Shown: positions 32,524 through 40,821 of the stretch, piece after piece
Layout: each line of letters opens with the position of its first letter
Numbering within the stretch: position 1 is the stretch's first letter
Assembly (NCBI GenBank): GCA_035270125.1
Contig: DATFIM010000022.1
Coordinates: 1-40,821 of the forward strand
Length of the DNA stretch: 40,821 nt
From: Halanaerobiales bacterium
GTDB taxonomy: Bacteria > Bacillota > Halanaerobiia > Halanaerobiales > DATFIM01
Direction: 5' to 3'
Notes under the pieces: generated by a model
The model's database searches: none
Told to the model about the DNA's origin: nothing
What the model saw: the letters and a program-made list of their open reading frames with translations, nothing else
Translations under genes and position numbers: made by a program

Positions 32524-33969
32524 ATGATTAATACACAAAGTATTGATAAAAAAAATATAATATTATACGGACTTGGTGACCTTTTCGGCGGTGGAGCTTT
32601 TTTAATCATTGGAACTCTTTATATGATTTTTTTAACTGATATAGTAGGACTCAGCCCCAGTCGAGCTGGCACTGTTTTAGTAATAGGTAAAATATGGGAT
32701 GCAGTATCAGATCCTCTAATGGGTTATTTGTCTGATCATACTAAAACTAAATATGGAAAACGAAGAATTTATTTTCTCATCGGAATTATCCCGATTGCCA
32801 TAAGTTTTACATTATTATGGTATCCTATAGATTTTTCTTCACAGCTATTTTTATTTTTTTATTATAGTTTTGCTTACATATTTTTTTCTACTGTATTTAC
32901 ACTAGTAATGGTCCCCTATACTGCTTTAAATGCCGATATGACCTCGGATTTCAAGGTAAGAACAAAATTATCTACTTCTAGAATGTTATTTTCTCAGTTA
33001 TCAGCTTTAATTGCAGGGGTCCTTCCCAAAATGTTAATTAACTTTTTATTAAAAAACTCTATTATAATTACTGAATCAAAAGCTTATTTAGTAATGGGAA
33101 TTATTTTTGGTATTTTTTATTCTCTTCCCTGGATTTTTGTTTTTTGGGGAACAAAAGAACTTCCAGAAAACCATTCAGAAAAAAGAACTAAATTAACTAC
33201 AAAAATAAAAAGTTTTAGAACCATTTTCGAAAATAAATCTTTTAGAATTCATCTTTTAATGTATATTTTTGCCTATTTAGCAATGGATTTTGTTATGGCC
33301 CTTTTTGTTTACTACTTAAACTATTATTTGCAGTTACCAAATCTCTTTTCTTATTGTATGCTAGCAATTTTAACAAGTCAAATATTAATGTTGCCTTTTT
33401 ATATGAAAATCAGCAACAAATATGGAAAAGCAAAAGCCTATATAATAGGTTTAACAATCTGGGGCTTAAGTATGCTAAGTCTTTTATTTTTGGGACCTAA
33501 CACTTCTATTTATTTAATCATATTAGTCTGTATTTTCATTGGAGCCGGTCTCTCAGCTGGAGTAATGGTTCCTTATGCCATTCTTCCTTCAATAACAGAT
33601 GTAGATGAAGTAATGACTCTCAAAAAAAGAACAGGCGTATATTCAGGTCTTATGACCCTTATTAGAAAGTTTGCCCAGGCAATAGCCATGTGGTCAATTG
33701 GTATTTTTCTTTCTTTAATCGGTTATGTTCCAAATACCAGCCAGAGTGGTGAAACTTTATTCAACTTAAAAATGATTTTTATATTCATTCCAGTAATTTT
33801 CATTATAGCTGGAATAATTTCTGCCTTTAAATTTAAAATTACTCCAAAAAAACAACAAATTTTAAGAAAAGAAATTAACAGATTACGTTCTGGTGGCAAA
33901 AGAAAAGAGGTTAAACCCAAAGTCAAAAAAATATGTGAAGAATTATCTGGAAATAATTATTTTAATTAA
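32524..33969 (+). CDS. MFS transporter, glycoside-pentoside-hexuronide (GPH) cation symporter family
   Basis: This is a 481-aa 12-helix sugar:cation (sodium or proton) symporter. The GPH hallmarks are YGLGDLFGGGAF at the N-terminus, GKIWDAVSDPLMGYLSDHT (helix 2-3 loop), YGKRRIYFLIG, and PSITDVDEVMTLKKRTGVYS before helix 10. The substrate cannot be read from sequence; glycosides or pentosides are typical. I chose ATG 32524 because the upstream in-frame ATG at 32512 overlaps the SD (GGAGG). It is a single gene and converges on the secreted hydrolase-like gene without a visible terminator. Confidence 0.9.
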   Translation: MINTQSIDKKNIILYGLGDLFGGGAFLIIGTLYMIFLTDIVGLSPSRAGTVLVIGKIWDAVSDPLMGYLSDHTKTKYGKRRIYFLIGIIPIAISFTLLWYPIDFSSQLFLFFYYSFAYIFFSTVFTLVMVPYTALNADMTSDFKVRTKLSTSRMLFSQLSALIAGVLPKMLINFLLKNSIIITESKAYLVMGIIFGIFYSLPWIFVFWGTKELPENHSEKRTKLTTKIKSFRTIFENKSFRIHLLMYIFAYLAMDFVMALFVYYLNYYLQLPNLFSYCMLAILTSQILMLPFYMKISNKYGKAKAYIIGLTIWGLSMLSLLFLGPNTSIYLIILVCIFIGAGLSAGVMVPYAILPSITDVDEVMTLKKRTGVYSGLMTLIRKFAQAIAMWSIGIFLSLIGYVPNTSQSGETLFNLKMIFIFIPVIFIIAGIISAFKFKITPKKQQILRKEINRLRSGGKRKEVKPKVKKICEELSGNNYFN

Positions 33970-33975
33970 TTTTAC

Positions 33976-35178
33976 TTACATATTCATAAAAGCCTCAATA
34001 TTTTCTATAAATTTTTCATTCAAATAAATACTTTGAGTTTTTTCTTCTTTGATAAAAATATCATCTGTGATTAAATTATATTTGATATTATCTCTTTGAA
34101 TTATTTCTTCAGGCATTTTTTTAGTTTCTTTTTCTATAATTAAAATTGGACTTTGATTGTTTTTTATTAATTTTAATGGATTGTATTCAAACCAGGAAAT
34201 TAAAAAAGGTTGAATATCTGGAGCAAAAAAAGTTCTCAATTCTTGTGAAATTTCTTTTACTTTTTCACCCTTTTCCAATTTATTAATTATGTATCTTGTT
34301 TCTGCATATAAATCATTTTGAAGACCATATAGCTGATTTAAAAGTATTTTTGAAGCAGGACCTGTCGGGGGCTCAATAAAAATAAATTTATTTATATCTA
34401 TTTTAGATTTTTCGACTGCAGCCAGTGAGAGTAGAGCTCCCTGTCCATCACCTACAATATATAACTTATCATAATTTGGATTAATAGAAATTTTTTCAAG
34501 AAATTTTATTGACTCTGTAACTAAATCATTATAGTTGAAATCCTCTTTTTCTGTAGTCTTTGCAAAATTAAAGGTATTATTTTCATAATAAAAAACTGCA
34601 TATCCATTTTTAATAAATAACTCTCTTATCATTTGATATTTCTTAATTGTTTCATCATTTGCTTTACCAAAATCAGAAAAAATCATTAAGGCTGGATAAG
34701 GTGGACTAATATCAGGTTCCTTTTCTATTTCTTTCGTTTCTAACTTTTCTTCTTTTTTTGTACTCTTTTCTTCTTTCTCTTTTTTTTCAGATTTTTCTAT
34801 TTCTTTAATTAAATGAAATCTTCCTTTTAGATTTTTTTGAATATATTCTCCTGTTATTTCATAATTAGAAAATTCCCCAATAAATTTTCCAGTTTCTTCA
34901 GCTGGAATTTCAAAATTTATTTCACTGTCTTTATAACTTATATTTTTTAACTGATAATCTACTATATTTTGAGCAGGAATATCTATTGTCCCCTTAATAC
35001 CATTATTGGTATTAAAAAAATCTATTACAATTTCTAATTCATGATTATTAACTCTAATTTTTCCTGTCCATTTTCCTATTAGATCATTTTCAGTTAATGG
35101 TTCAGCATTAATAGGTGTAGCTATACTTATGATTAAAATTAATAAAAATATAATTAAAAAACTATCATTTATTTTCAT
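33976..35178 (-). CDS. secreted protein with N-terminal beta domain and degenerate alpha/beta hydrolase domain
   Basis: This 400-aa protein has a signal peptide at 1-25 (ending NAE). The beta-rich domain (about 26-125) starts LIGKWTGKI and resembles the extra domain of some secreted alpha/beta hydrolases. A Lys/Glu-rich linker follows (126-155), then an alpha/beta hydrolase-like region (160-400). The nucleophile elbow is IVGDGQGALL (241-250), so Gly245 replaces the Ser. The expected Asp and His are also not recognisable near SPILIIEKET and the C-terminus. It is probably not a serine hydrolase; a binding or structural role is possible. It is a single gene, divergent from mnmH. Confidence 0.7.
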   Translation of the reverse strand: MKINDSFLIIFLLILIISIATPINAEPLTENDLIGKWTGKIRVNNHELEIVIDFFNTNNGIKGTIDIPAQNIVDYQLKNISYKDSEINFEIPAEETGKFIGEFSNYEITGEYIQKNLKGRFHLIKEIEKSEKKEKEEKSTKKEEKLETKEIEKEPDISPPYPALMIFSDFGKANDETIKKYQMIRELFIKNGYAVFYYENNTFNFAKTTEKEDFNYNDLVTESIKFLEKISINPNYDKLYIVGDGQGALLSLAAVEKSKIDINKFIFIEPPTGPASKILLNQLYGLQNDLYAETRYIINKLEKGEKVKEISQELRTFFAPDIQPFLISWFEYNPLKLIKNNQSPILIIEKETKKMPEEIIQRDNIKYNLITDDIFIKEEKTQSIYLNEKFIENIEAFMNM

Positions 35179-35213
35179 TTTACGCCTCCTACATTTATAA
35201 TTTTTATATTTAA

Positions 35214-35242
35214 TTGCTTATATAGTAATTATATCATATAAT
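35214..35242 (+). promoter_or_regulatory. promoter of the tRNA 2-selenouridine synthase gene
   Basis: A -35 TTGCTT (35214-35219), a 17-bp spacer and a perfect -10 TATAAT (35237-35242) lie 31 bases before the start codon. Confidence 0.75.
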
Positions 35243-35273
35243 AGATATGAATTTAAAAAGGAGTCAATAATTT

Positions 35274-36332
35274 ATGGATAAAATAACATACACAGAGTCA
35301 CTTAATAAAAATTCTGTAATTTATGTCGATGTAAGAACAAGCAAAGAATATAACGAGTCAACAATTCCCGGGGCAATTAATTTACCGATTTTAAATAATA
35401 AAGAGAGAAAGATTGTAGGTACTATATATAATAATGAAAGCCCTGCAGCTGCCAAAATGAAAGGTGTTGAATTTATTTCACCTAAAATTCCAGAATTAGT
35501 TAAAAAAATTAGAGAACTAAGACAAAAATATAATTATGTTATTATATTTTGTTCAAGAGGTAATCTTAGAAGTAAAAGCCTTGTAACCTTTGCTGATTTA
35601 GCAGGTCTTAAAGCTTTTCAATTAAAAGGTGGTTACAAAGCTTATAGGCACTTTATATTAAATAAACTAGAAAATTATAAATTAGATAATCGATTTCTTG
35701 TAATCCACGGTAATACAGGAGTTGGTAAAACTGATCTTTTGTATAAATTAAATAATAAAGGCATTCATATTATAGATCTTGAAGGTCTGGCAAATCATCG
35801 TGGCTCAGCTTTTGGTGATATTGGACTTAAAAAACCAAGAAATCAAAAAATGTTTGATTCATTATTATGGGAAAAACTAGAAAGTATTACAGATGAAAAT
35901 ATAATTGCTGTAGAAGCTGAAAATCGTAGAATAGGTATGTCTAATCTTCCTCAATTTTTTGTAAATAAAATGAATAATGGAATTCATATCTTAATAGAAA
36001 GCTCAATTGATGCTCGAATTAATAGAATCTATAATGAATATACTGATAGTTTTCAAGAAAACAAACAAAAATTTATTCAAAAAACTTTAGATTCAATTGA
36101 ATCAGTAAAAAAACATTTAATAAGAGATATGGGTAAACAAAAATATAAAAGATTAAAAAATTTAGTCAAAAAGAAAAACCTTAAATCTGTGATTGAAATT
36201 CTATTAAAACACTACTATGATCCATTATATAAAAACAAACAAAAAATACAAAAAAACTATTCTTTAAAAATCAATTCTGATAATCTTAATTATATACAGG
36301 ACAAAATAATTGAATTTATTTCAAATATTTAA
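35274..36332 (+). CDS. mnmH: tRNA 2-selenouridine synthase (SelU/MnmH)
   Basis: This 352-aa enzyme converts 2-thiouridine at the tRNA wobble base into 2-selenouridine using selenophosphate. The N-terminal rhodanese domain (about 1-130) carries VDVRTSKEYNESTIPGAINL and the active Cys93 in FCSRGNLRS. The C-terminal P-loop domain has Walker A GNTGVGKT (146-153), with HRGSAFGDIG downstream. These two domains together are specific for this family. Its activity requires SelD elsewhere in the genome. The start ATG has SD AAAGGAG. The stop codon overlaps the stop of the convergent metH-like gene. Confidence 0.93.
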   Translation: MDKITYTESLNKNSVIYVDVRTSKEYNESTIPGAINLPILNNKERKIVGTIYNNESPAAAKMKGVEFISPKIPELVKKIRELRQKYNYVIIFCSRGNLRSKSLVTFADLAGLKAFQLKGGYKAYRHFILNKLENYKLDNRFLVIHGNTGVGKTDLLYKLNNKGIHIIDLEGLANHRGSAFGDIGLKKPRNQKMFDSLLWEKLESITDENIIAVEAENRRIGMSNLPQFFVNKMNNGIHILIESSIDARINRIYNEYTDSFQENKQKFIQKTLDSIESVKKHLIRDMGKQKYKRLKNLVKKKNLKSVIEILLKHYYDPLYKNKQKIQKNYSLKINSDNLNYIQDKIIEFISNI

Positions 36333-38731
36333 TTATTGATTATTTTTTCGGCTATTTCTACTGCCTTAAAAGCATTATCGGCATAACCATCAGCCCCAAT
36401 TTTGGAAGCATATTCTTTAGTTACTACTGCTCCACCTACTATAACTTTTACCTTAGGAAATTCATCTTTGATTTTTTTGGTTATTCTTTTTAAAGAAGGC
36501 AAAGTAGTTGTCATTAAAGAACTTAAAGCGACTATATCTATATTATTTTCTTTAATTGAATTTATTATTTCATTATCAGCAACATTTTTACCTAAATCAA
36601 AAACTTCAAATCCATTATTTTGAAGCATTATTTTTACAATATTTTTTCCAATATCATGTATATCTCCTTTAACTGTTGCCATTAATAATTTACCTTTTGT
36701 TTCCTGTTTTTCATCCAATATTAATGGTTTTAAAATAGCTACTGCTTTTTCCATTGTTTTGGCTGAAGACATTAGTTGTGGTAAATAAAACTCCCCTTTA
36801 TCATATTTATCTCCTACAATTTTTATTGCAGGAATCAAAATTTCATTTATTATTTCTAAAGCTTCATTTTCTTTTAATAATTTGTCTAAATAATCATCTA
36901 AATATGAATCATCTCCATCAATTATACTCTCTTTTAATAAAAAACCAATATCTTTATGATCAGACTTATTATCTTTTTTTATCTTTTCATTATCTTTTTT
37001 ATGATATTTCTTTATATATAATTGCGCATTTTTATCGCGTTCTACTAACAAATCAGAAGCTTTTATTGTATTTATTATCCCCTCATCTAAAGGGTTAACT
37101 ATAGCCATATTCAATCCTTCCCGAATTGCCATGGCTAAAAAGCTCCTATTAATATATCTTCTAGCAGGTAATCCATATGAAATATTACTTATTCCTAAAA
37201 CAGTTTTTAATCCTAATTTTTCTTTTATTAATTTTACAGCTCTAAGAGTTTCATCAATCTGCTCCTGGGAACTTCCTGCAGTAAGTACTAAAGTATCTAC
37301 AAATATATTTTTTTTAGGTATTCCTAATTTTTTAGCTTTTTCAAGAATCTTTTTGGCAACTTCTACTCTTTTTTCTGCACTTTCAGGTATACCTGAATCA
37401 GTTAAAGTTAAAGCTATAACTGAAGCACCATATTTTTTGGCCAGTGGTAAAACTTTATTTATACTTTCCTTTTCAGCAGTAACTGAATTTATAAGAGCTT
37501 TCCCCGCATAAGATTTTAATGCTTCTTCCATAGCTTCATAATCACTGGTATCAATAGAAACTGGAATATCACATTTGTTATGAATAGCAAAAATCGCTTT
37601 TTTTATATATTTTTTCTGATCAAAATCAGCAACCCCTATATTCAAATCAACTATATCTGCTCCTGATTTTTCCTGTTTGGAAGCTAGTTCCCCTAATAAT
37701 GATGTTTTACCATTTTTAATTTCTTTTGTTAGCTGCTCATTTCCACTGGGATTAATTTTTTCACCTATAATAGTAGTAGGTATATTTTCTCCAACCCTTA
37801 CTATCTTTGTTCTGCTGGCAATACTTCCATTTTTCTCTTCTTTTCTTTTTAAAGGTTTTTTATTTTTCACTTTTTCTTTTACTTTTTTTATATAATCAGG
37901 GCCAGTTCCACAACAACCACCAATTATATTGGCACCATTTTTTACAGCCTCATTTATATAATCAGCCATATAGTCAGCATCTGCATTATAAACTGTATTT
38001 CCGAGAGAATCTAATTGAGGCATACCAGCATTTGGTTTAAAACTTAGAGGAAGATGAGTCGAATTTTTCAGTTTTTCTAACACACTAATCATGTCTTTTG
38101 GACCTATACTACAATTAATTCCTAATATATCAGCTCCTACAGCTTCTAGAATAATTGCAGCAGAATCTGCCCCTGTTCCACTGATCGTTTTTCCATTTTC
38201 TTCATAAGTTAAACTACAAAGTACAGGTAGATTACTTACTTCTTTAGCGGCAATTACAGCAGCTCTTGCTTCCTGAATATCAGAAATAGTTTCAATAGTT
38301 ATTAAATCTACACCAGCTTCTTTTAGAAAATTTATTTGTTCGGCAAAAATATTTTTAACTCTATCAAATGTAAAATTTCCAATTGGTTTTAATAATTCTC
38401 CAGTCGGGCCAACTGAACCTGAAATAATAATTTCATTACTACTAGCCTCTTTAATAAATTTCACTGCATTTTTATTAATTTCTTCTATCTTATCTGCTAA
38501 ATTATATTCTTTAAGTTTTAATCTATTCGCTCCAAAAGTATTAGTCTGGATAATATCACTTCCAGCTAAAAAATAAGATTCATGTACTTTTTTTACTTTC
38601 TTTTTATTTTTTAAATTCCATAATTCTGGAGGTTCACCTGCTTTTAGACCATTTTTTTGCAATTCAGTTCCAATCGCTCCATCAAAAACTAAAATTTCAT
38701 TTTTCAATCTTTGTAAAATATTTTTCATCAT
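36329..38731 (-). CDS. metH: cobalamin-dependent methionine synthase, short form (Hcy, pterin and B12 modules)
   Basis: This 800-aa protein is built of three MetH modules. The homocysteine S-methyltransferase module (about 1-290) has FDGAIGTELQKNG and the zinc cysteines in INCS and GGCCGTGP. The pterin-binding module (about 305-570) has GEKINPSGN, DLNIGVAD and SIDTSD. The cobalamin cap and binding module (about 610-800) has the lower-ligand motif DIHDIGKN and VALSSLMTTT. It transfers a methyl group from methyltetrahydrofolate to homocysteine. The C-terminal AdoMet/reactivation domain of E. coli MetH is absent, so reactivation must use a separate protein. I chose ATG 38731 behind SD AGGGAG. 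No S-box or B12 riboswitch was recognised in the 150-base leader. Confidence 0.92.
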   Translation of the reverse strand: MMKNILQRLKNEILVFDGAIGTELQKNGLKAGEPPELWNLKNKKKVKKVHESYFLAGSDIIQTNTFGANRLKLKEYNLADKIEEINKNAVKFIKEASSNEIIISGSVGPTGELLKPIGNFTFDRVKNIFAEQINFLKEAGVDLITIETISDIQEARAAVIAAKEVSNLPVLCSLTYEENGKTISGTGADSAAIILEAVGADILGINCSIGPKDMISVLEKLKNSTHLPLSFKPNAGMPQLDSLGNTVYNADADYMADYINEAVKNGANIIGGCCGTGPDYIKKVKEKVKNKKPLKRKEEKNGSIASRTKIVRVGENIPTTIIGEKINPSGNEQLTKEIKNGKTSLLGELASKQEKSGADIVDLNIGVADFDQKKYIKKAIFAIHNKCDIPVSIDTSDYEAMEEALKSYAGKALINSVTAEKESINKVLPLAKKYGASVIALTLTDSGIPESAEKRVEVAKKILEKAKKLGIPKKNIFVDTLVLTAGSSQEQIDETLRAVKLIKEKLGLKTVLGISNISYGLPARRYINRSFLAMAIREGLNMAIVNPLDEGIINTIKASDLLVERDKNAQLYIKKYHKKDNEKIKKDNKSDHKDIGFLLKESIIDGDDSYLDDYLDKLLKENEALEIINEILIPAIKIVGDKYDKGEFYLPQLMSSAKTMEKAVAILKPLILDEKQETKGKLLMATVKGDIHDIGKNIVKIMLQNNGFEVFDLGKNVADNEIINSIKENNIDIVALSSLMTTTLPSLKRITKKIKDEFPKVKVIVGGAVVTKEYASKIGADGYADNAFKAVEIAEKIINN

Positions 38732-38817
38732 AACACTCCCTATATCCAAAATCTTTAGTAATTTTTTACTCTATATTTATCTTATCAAAATAATAAAGCT
38801 AAAACAATAAGGTAAAA

Positions 38818-38833
38818 TGTGATAAATATCATA
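38818..38833. promoter_or_regulatory. candidate CRP/FNR-family (HcpR-like) activator site upstream of hcp
   Basis: TGTGATAAATATCATA matches the CRP/FNR-superfamily pattern TGTGA-N6-TCACA with one mismatch. Its centre is 41.5 bases upstream of the start point predicted from the -10 box, the classic class II activator position. HcpR, a CRP/FNR-family protein, is a known regulator of hcp in other anaerobes; the link here is inferred. Confidence 0.6.
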
Positions 38834-38860
38834 GTAATCTTCTCAGCTTTCTATTACAAT
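38832..38860 (+). promoter_or_regulatory. candidate hcp promoter with weak -35
   Basis: TAGTAA (38832-38837), a 17-bp spacer and TACAAT (38855-38860) are present. The poor -35 fits an activator-dependent promoter. A perfect 8-1-8 palindrome TTACAATAATATTGTAA (38854-38870) covers the -10 and start point and could be a repressor site. Confidence 0.5.
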
Positions 38861-38901
38861 AATATTGTAAAACAAATTACAAAAATCAGGAGGTATAATT
38901 T

Positions 38902-40572
38902 ATGAGTATGTTTTGTTATCAATGTCAGGAAACATCTAAAAACGAAGGTTGTACAGTAAAAGGAGTCTGTGGAAAAAATGAAGATGTTGCAAATCTACAG
39001 GATTTACTAATTTATACTTTAAAGGGAATTTCAATATTTGCTGAAAAAGCAAAAGATTTAGGAGTAGAATACAAAAAAGCTCGTGATTTTATTGTTGATG
39101 GAATGTTTGCCACAATTACTAATGTTAACTTTGATGAAAATCGTTTTGAAGAAATGATTGAAGAAGGTATTAAATTAAGAGATGAATATCGCGAAAAATT
39201 TGAAAAAGCTTATGAAAAAGAAAATGGAGAAGAATTTTCAGGTAATCTGCCAGAAATGGCTGTCTGGACTCCAGAAAATATAGATGATCTTTACACAAAA
39301 GCTCAAGAAGTTGGAGTTCTAAATACAGAAAATGAAGATATTCGTTCACTAAGAGAGCTTATGACTTATGGTCTAAAAGGAGTTTCAGCATATTTAAGTC
39401 ATGCCAGAACATTAGGTTATGAAGATGAAGAAATTTATGATTTCCTCCAGAAAGGTCTGGCCGCTACTACAGATGATAGCCTGTCAGTCGATGATCTTAT
39501 TGGTATGGTCATGAAAACAGGAGAAACAGGCGTAAAAACTATGGCTCTTCTTGATGAAGCCAATACAGATACTTATGGACACCCAGAACCAACTGAAGTA
39601 AATATTGGTGTAAATGACCGCCCTGGTATTCTCGTAAGTGGACATGATTTACGTGATTTTAAAGAATTACTGGAACAAACTAAAGGTGAAGGTATTGATA
39701 TTTATACACATGGTGAAATGTTACCTGCTAACTCTTATCCAGAATTTAAAAAGTATGATCATTTTATCGGTAATTATGGGAATTCCTGGTGGAAACAGGA
39801 TGAAGAGTTTGAAAAATTCAATGGCCCAGTATTAATGACTACAAACTGTTTAACTCCTCCCAAAGATAGTTATAAAAATAGAGTATATACAACAGATGTA
39901 GTAGGTTATCCGGGATTAAGTCATATTGAAGACAGAGATGATTTTTCTGACACTAAAGATTTCTCAAAAATAGTAGAACATGCTAAAAAATGTGATTCTC
40001 CGGAAAAACTCGAAGAAGGTTCTATTCCTGGAGGATTTGCACATAATAGTGTTTTAAGTATTGCAGACAAAGTAATTGAAGCAATTCAGGCCGGAAAAAT
40101 CAAAAGATTTGTAGTTATGGCTGGTTGTGATGGTAGATTTAGTTCTCGTAACTATTATAAAGATGTAGCAGAAGAATTACCTGAAGATACTATTATTTTA
40201 ACAGCTGGCTGTGCAAAATATCGATATAACAAACTTGACCTTGGAGATATTGATGGAATTCCAAGAGTGCTCGACGCAGGTCAGTGTAATGATTCCTATT
40301 CACTGGTAGTAATTGCCCAAAAATTAGCTGAAGCAATGGATATTGATGATATTAATGAACTTCCAATATCCTATGATATTGCCTGGTATGAACAAAAAGC
40401 AGTTACTGTTCTTCTTGCTCTTCTCAGTCTTGGAGTAAAAGGAATTAGACTAGGACCTACACTTCCTGCTTTTGTTTCAGATAATGTATTAAATGTATTA
40501 GTTGATAAGTTTGATATTAAACCTATTGGTGATGTAAAAGAAGATGTTGAAGCAATGATGGCCGGTAACTAA
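38902..40572 (+). CDS. hcp: hydroxylamine reductase / hybrid-cluster protein
   Basis: This 556-aa cytoplasmic iron-sulfur enzyme detoxifies nitric oxide or hydroxylamine. The N-terminal cysteines CX2CX8CX5C (C5, C8, C17, C23) mark a class I protein with a [4Fe-4S] cluster. The hybrid-cluster ligands lie in [51 protein letters not shown] and [11 protein letters not shown]. It has a good SD (AGGAGG). It is monocistronic: a strong terminator follows and no reductase partner gene is adjacent. Confidence 0.97.
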   Translation: MSMFCYQCQETSKNEGCTVKGVCGKNEDVANLQDLLIYTLKGISIFAEKAKDLGVEYKKARDFIVDGMFATITNVNFDENRFEEMIEEGIKLRDEYREKFEKAYEKENGEEFSGNLPEMAVWTPENIDDLYTKAQEVGVLNTENEDIRSLRELMTYGLKGVSAYLSHARTLGYEDEEIYDFLQKGLAATTDDSLSVDDLIGMVMKTGETGVKTMALLDEANTDTYGHPEPTEVNIGVNDRPGILVSGHDLRDFKELLEQTKGEGIDIYTHGEMLPANSYPEFKKYDHFIGNYGNSWWKQDEEFEKFNGPVLMTTNCLTPPKDSYKNRVYTTDVVGYPGLSHIEDRDDFSDTKDFSKIVEHAKKCDSPEKLEEGSIPGGFAHNSVLSIADKVIEAIQAGKIKRFVVMAGCDGRFSSRNYYKDVAEELPEDTIILTAGCAKYRYNKLDLGDIDGIPRVLDAGQCNDSYSLVVIAQKLAEAMDIDDINELPISYDIAWYEQKAVTVLLALLSLGVKGIRLGPTLPAFVSDNVLNVLVDKFDIKPIGDVKEDVEAMMAGN

Positions 40573-40599
40573 TTTAAAATATATACAAAAAAAATACTT

Positions 40600-40628
40600 A
40601 ACGGGAGGTAGGCTACCTCCCGTTTTTT
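40600..40628. terminator. bidirectional terminator between hcp and rsgA
   Basis: AACGGGAGGTA (40600-40610) pairs with TACCTCCCGTT (40614-40624), followed by T6 on the plus strand, with an A run upstream that serves the minus strand. Confidence 0.93.
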
Positions 40629-40632
40629 ATAT

Positions 40633-40821
40633 TTACCTATTATTTTTTGTTATTTCATACCATTTTTCCTGTTCTATATTATTAGCAGATTTCATTTTCT
40701 TTAATTTTTGATATCTCATTTCTCTTTTCATCTTATGAAAATTCTTTAATCTTTCTTCTTTTAAATCACCATCTTTTATTGCTTTTTTCACAGCACAACT
40801 TGGTTCATGAGTATGAGTACA
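40633..40821 (-). CDS. rsgA: ribosome biogenesis GTPase RsgA, C-terminal fragment (runs off window)
   Basis: The last 62 codons are visible, in the minus-strand frame entering from the window edge and ending at TAA 40633-40635. The fragment starts CTHTHEPSCAVKKAIKDGD, the zinc-binding end of RsgA (YjeQ/EngC), a circularly permuted GTPase that helps mature the 30S subunit. A Lys-rich tail follows (NFHKMKREMRYQKLKK, ending WYEITKNNR), as in longer RsgA forms. The GTPase domain lies outside the window, so the gene name rests on this zinc-site match. Confidence 0.85.
   Translation of the reverse strand, partial: CTHTHEPSCAVKKAIKDGDLKEERLKNFHKMKREMRYQKLKKMKSANNIEQEKWYEITKNNR

Noticed and set aside
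36754-37098. A 114-codon plus-strand frame opposite metH
   Set aside because: Its Leu/His/Tyr-rich composition comes from reading AT-rich codons in reverse. The metH frame is fully supported by conserved modules.
38732-38901. A possible S-box, T-box or cobalamin riboswitch before metH
   Set aside because: The leader is short and AT-rich and shows none of the conserved boxes. The structured elements found there belong to the hcp promoter.
1-40821. CRISPR arrays, insertion sequences, prophage or defence genes
   Set aside because: No regularly spaced repeats, transposase, integrase or phage proteins were seen on either strand.

Overview
The window is AT-rich low-GC Firmicute DNA. Its protein families and codon use fit an anaerobic, halophilic member of the Halanaerobiales (Halanaerobium-like). 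The supporting signs are a class I hybrid-cluster protein of anaerobes, a TrkH/TrkA-type potassium pair, and a periplasmic-type solute-binding protein with an ordinary Sec signal and no lipobox, as expected in a diderm Firmicute. The taxonomic call is an inference, because no rRNA is present.

Layout. Positions 1-283 hold a minus-strand tRNA cluster in the order Val(TAC), Asp(GTC), Phe(GAA) and a partial tRNA, probably Gly, behind a clear promoter. Next come a divergent LytR-CpsA-Psr-like membrane protein (431-1189), a tRNA-Leu(GAG) with its own promoter and terminator (1331-1526), and a broken aldo/keto reductase (1666-2523).

Positions 2591-20508 (all minus strand) form a beta-1,3/1,6-glucan (laminarin-type) utilisation locus. 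Read in the direction of transcription, it runs: a GH1 beta-glucosidase and a 1072-aa GH161/GH149-type beta-1,3-glucan phosphorylase; a LacI-family regulator; then a long operon of solute-binding protein, two permeases, two ATPases (dipeptide/oligosaccharide-type ABC importer), a GH94 laminaribiose-phosphorylase-like enzyme, a cupin, a cytoplasmic GH30 and a secreted GH16. Three near-identical operators (core TTGTAACCGATTACAA) precede the GH1 gene, the regulator and the transporter operon. The model is that secreted GH16 cuts the glucan, the ABC system imports oligosaccharides, and GH30, GH1 and two phosphorylases degrade them, saving ATP by making glucose 1-phosphate.

The most striking feature is the GH16 protein. 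The C-terminal strand segment of its catalytic fold lies before the N-terminal part, with CBM4_9-like modules on both sides, so the catalytic domain is a natural circular permutant.

Positions 20770-40821 are mostly housekeeping and membrane genes: a zinc-dependent phospholipase C-like protein, a cold-shock protein, a LysM/M23 endopeptidase, TrkH and TrkA, an alpha/beta hydrolase lacking its serine, a bacterial eRF1-like (baeRF) protein, a lipid-flavoured cluster (PlsC, DUF456, patatin, UbiA-type prenyltransferase, nitroreductase, GDPD), a GPH sugar symporter, a secreted degenerate alpha/beta hydrolase, tRNA 2-selenouridine synthase, a three-module methionine synthase, hybrid-cluster protein and the 3' end of rsgA. 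No CRISPR array, insertion sequence, integrase or phage gene was seen. No gene-free gap exceeds 300 bases; the largest (20509-20769, 22754-22981, 1460-1665) hold the operators, promoters and terminators listed.
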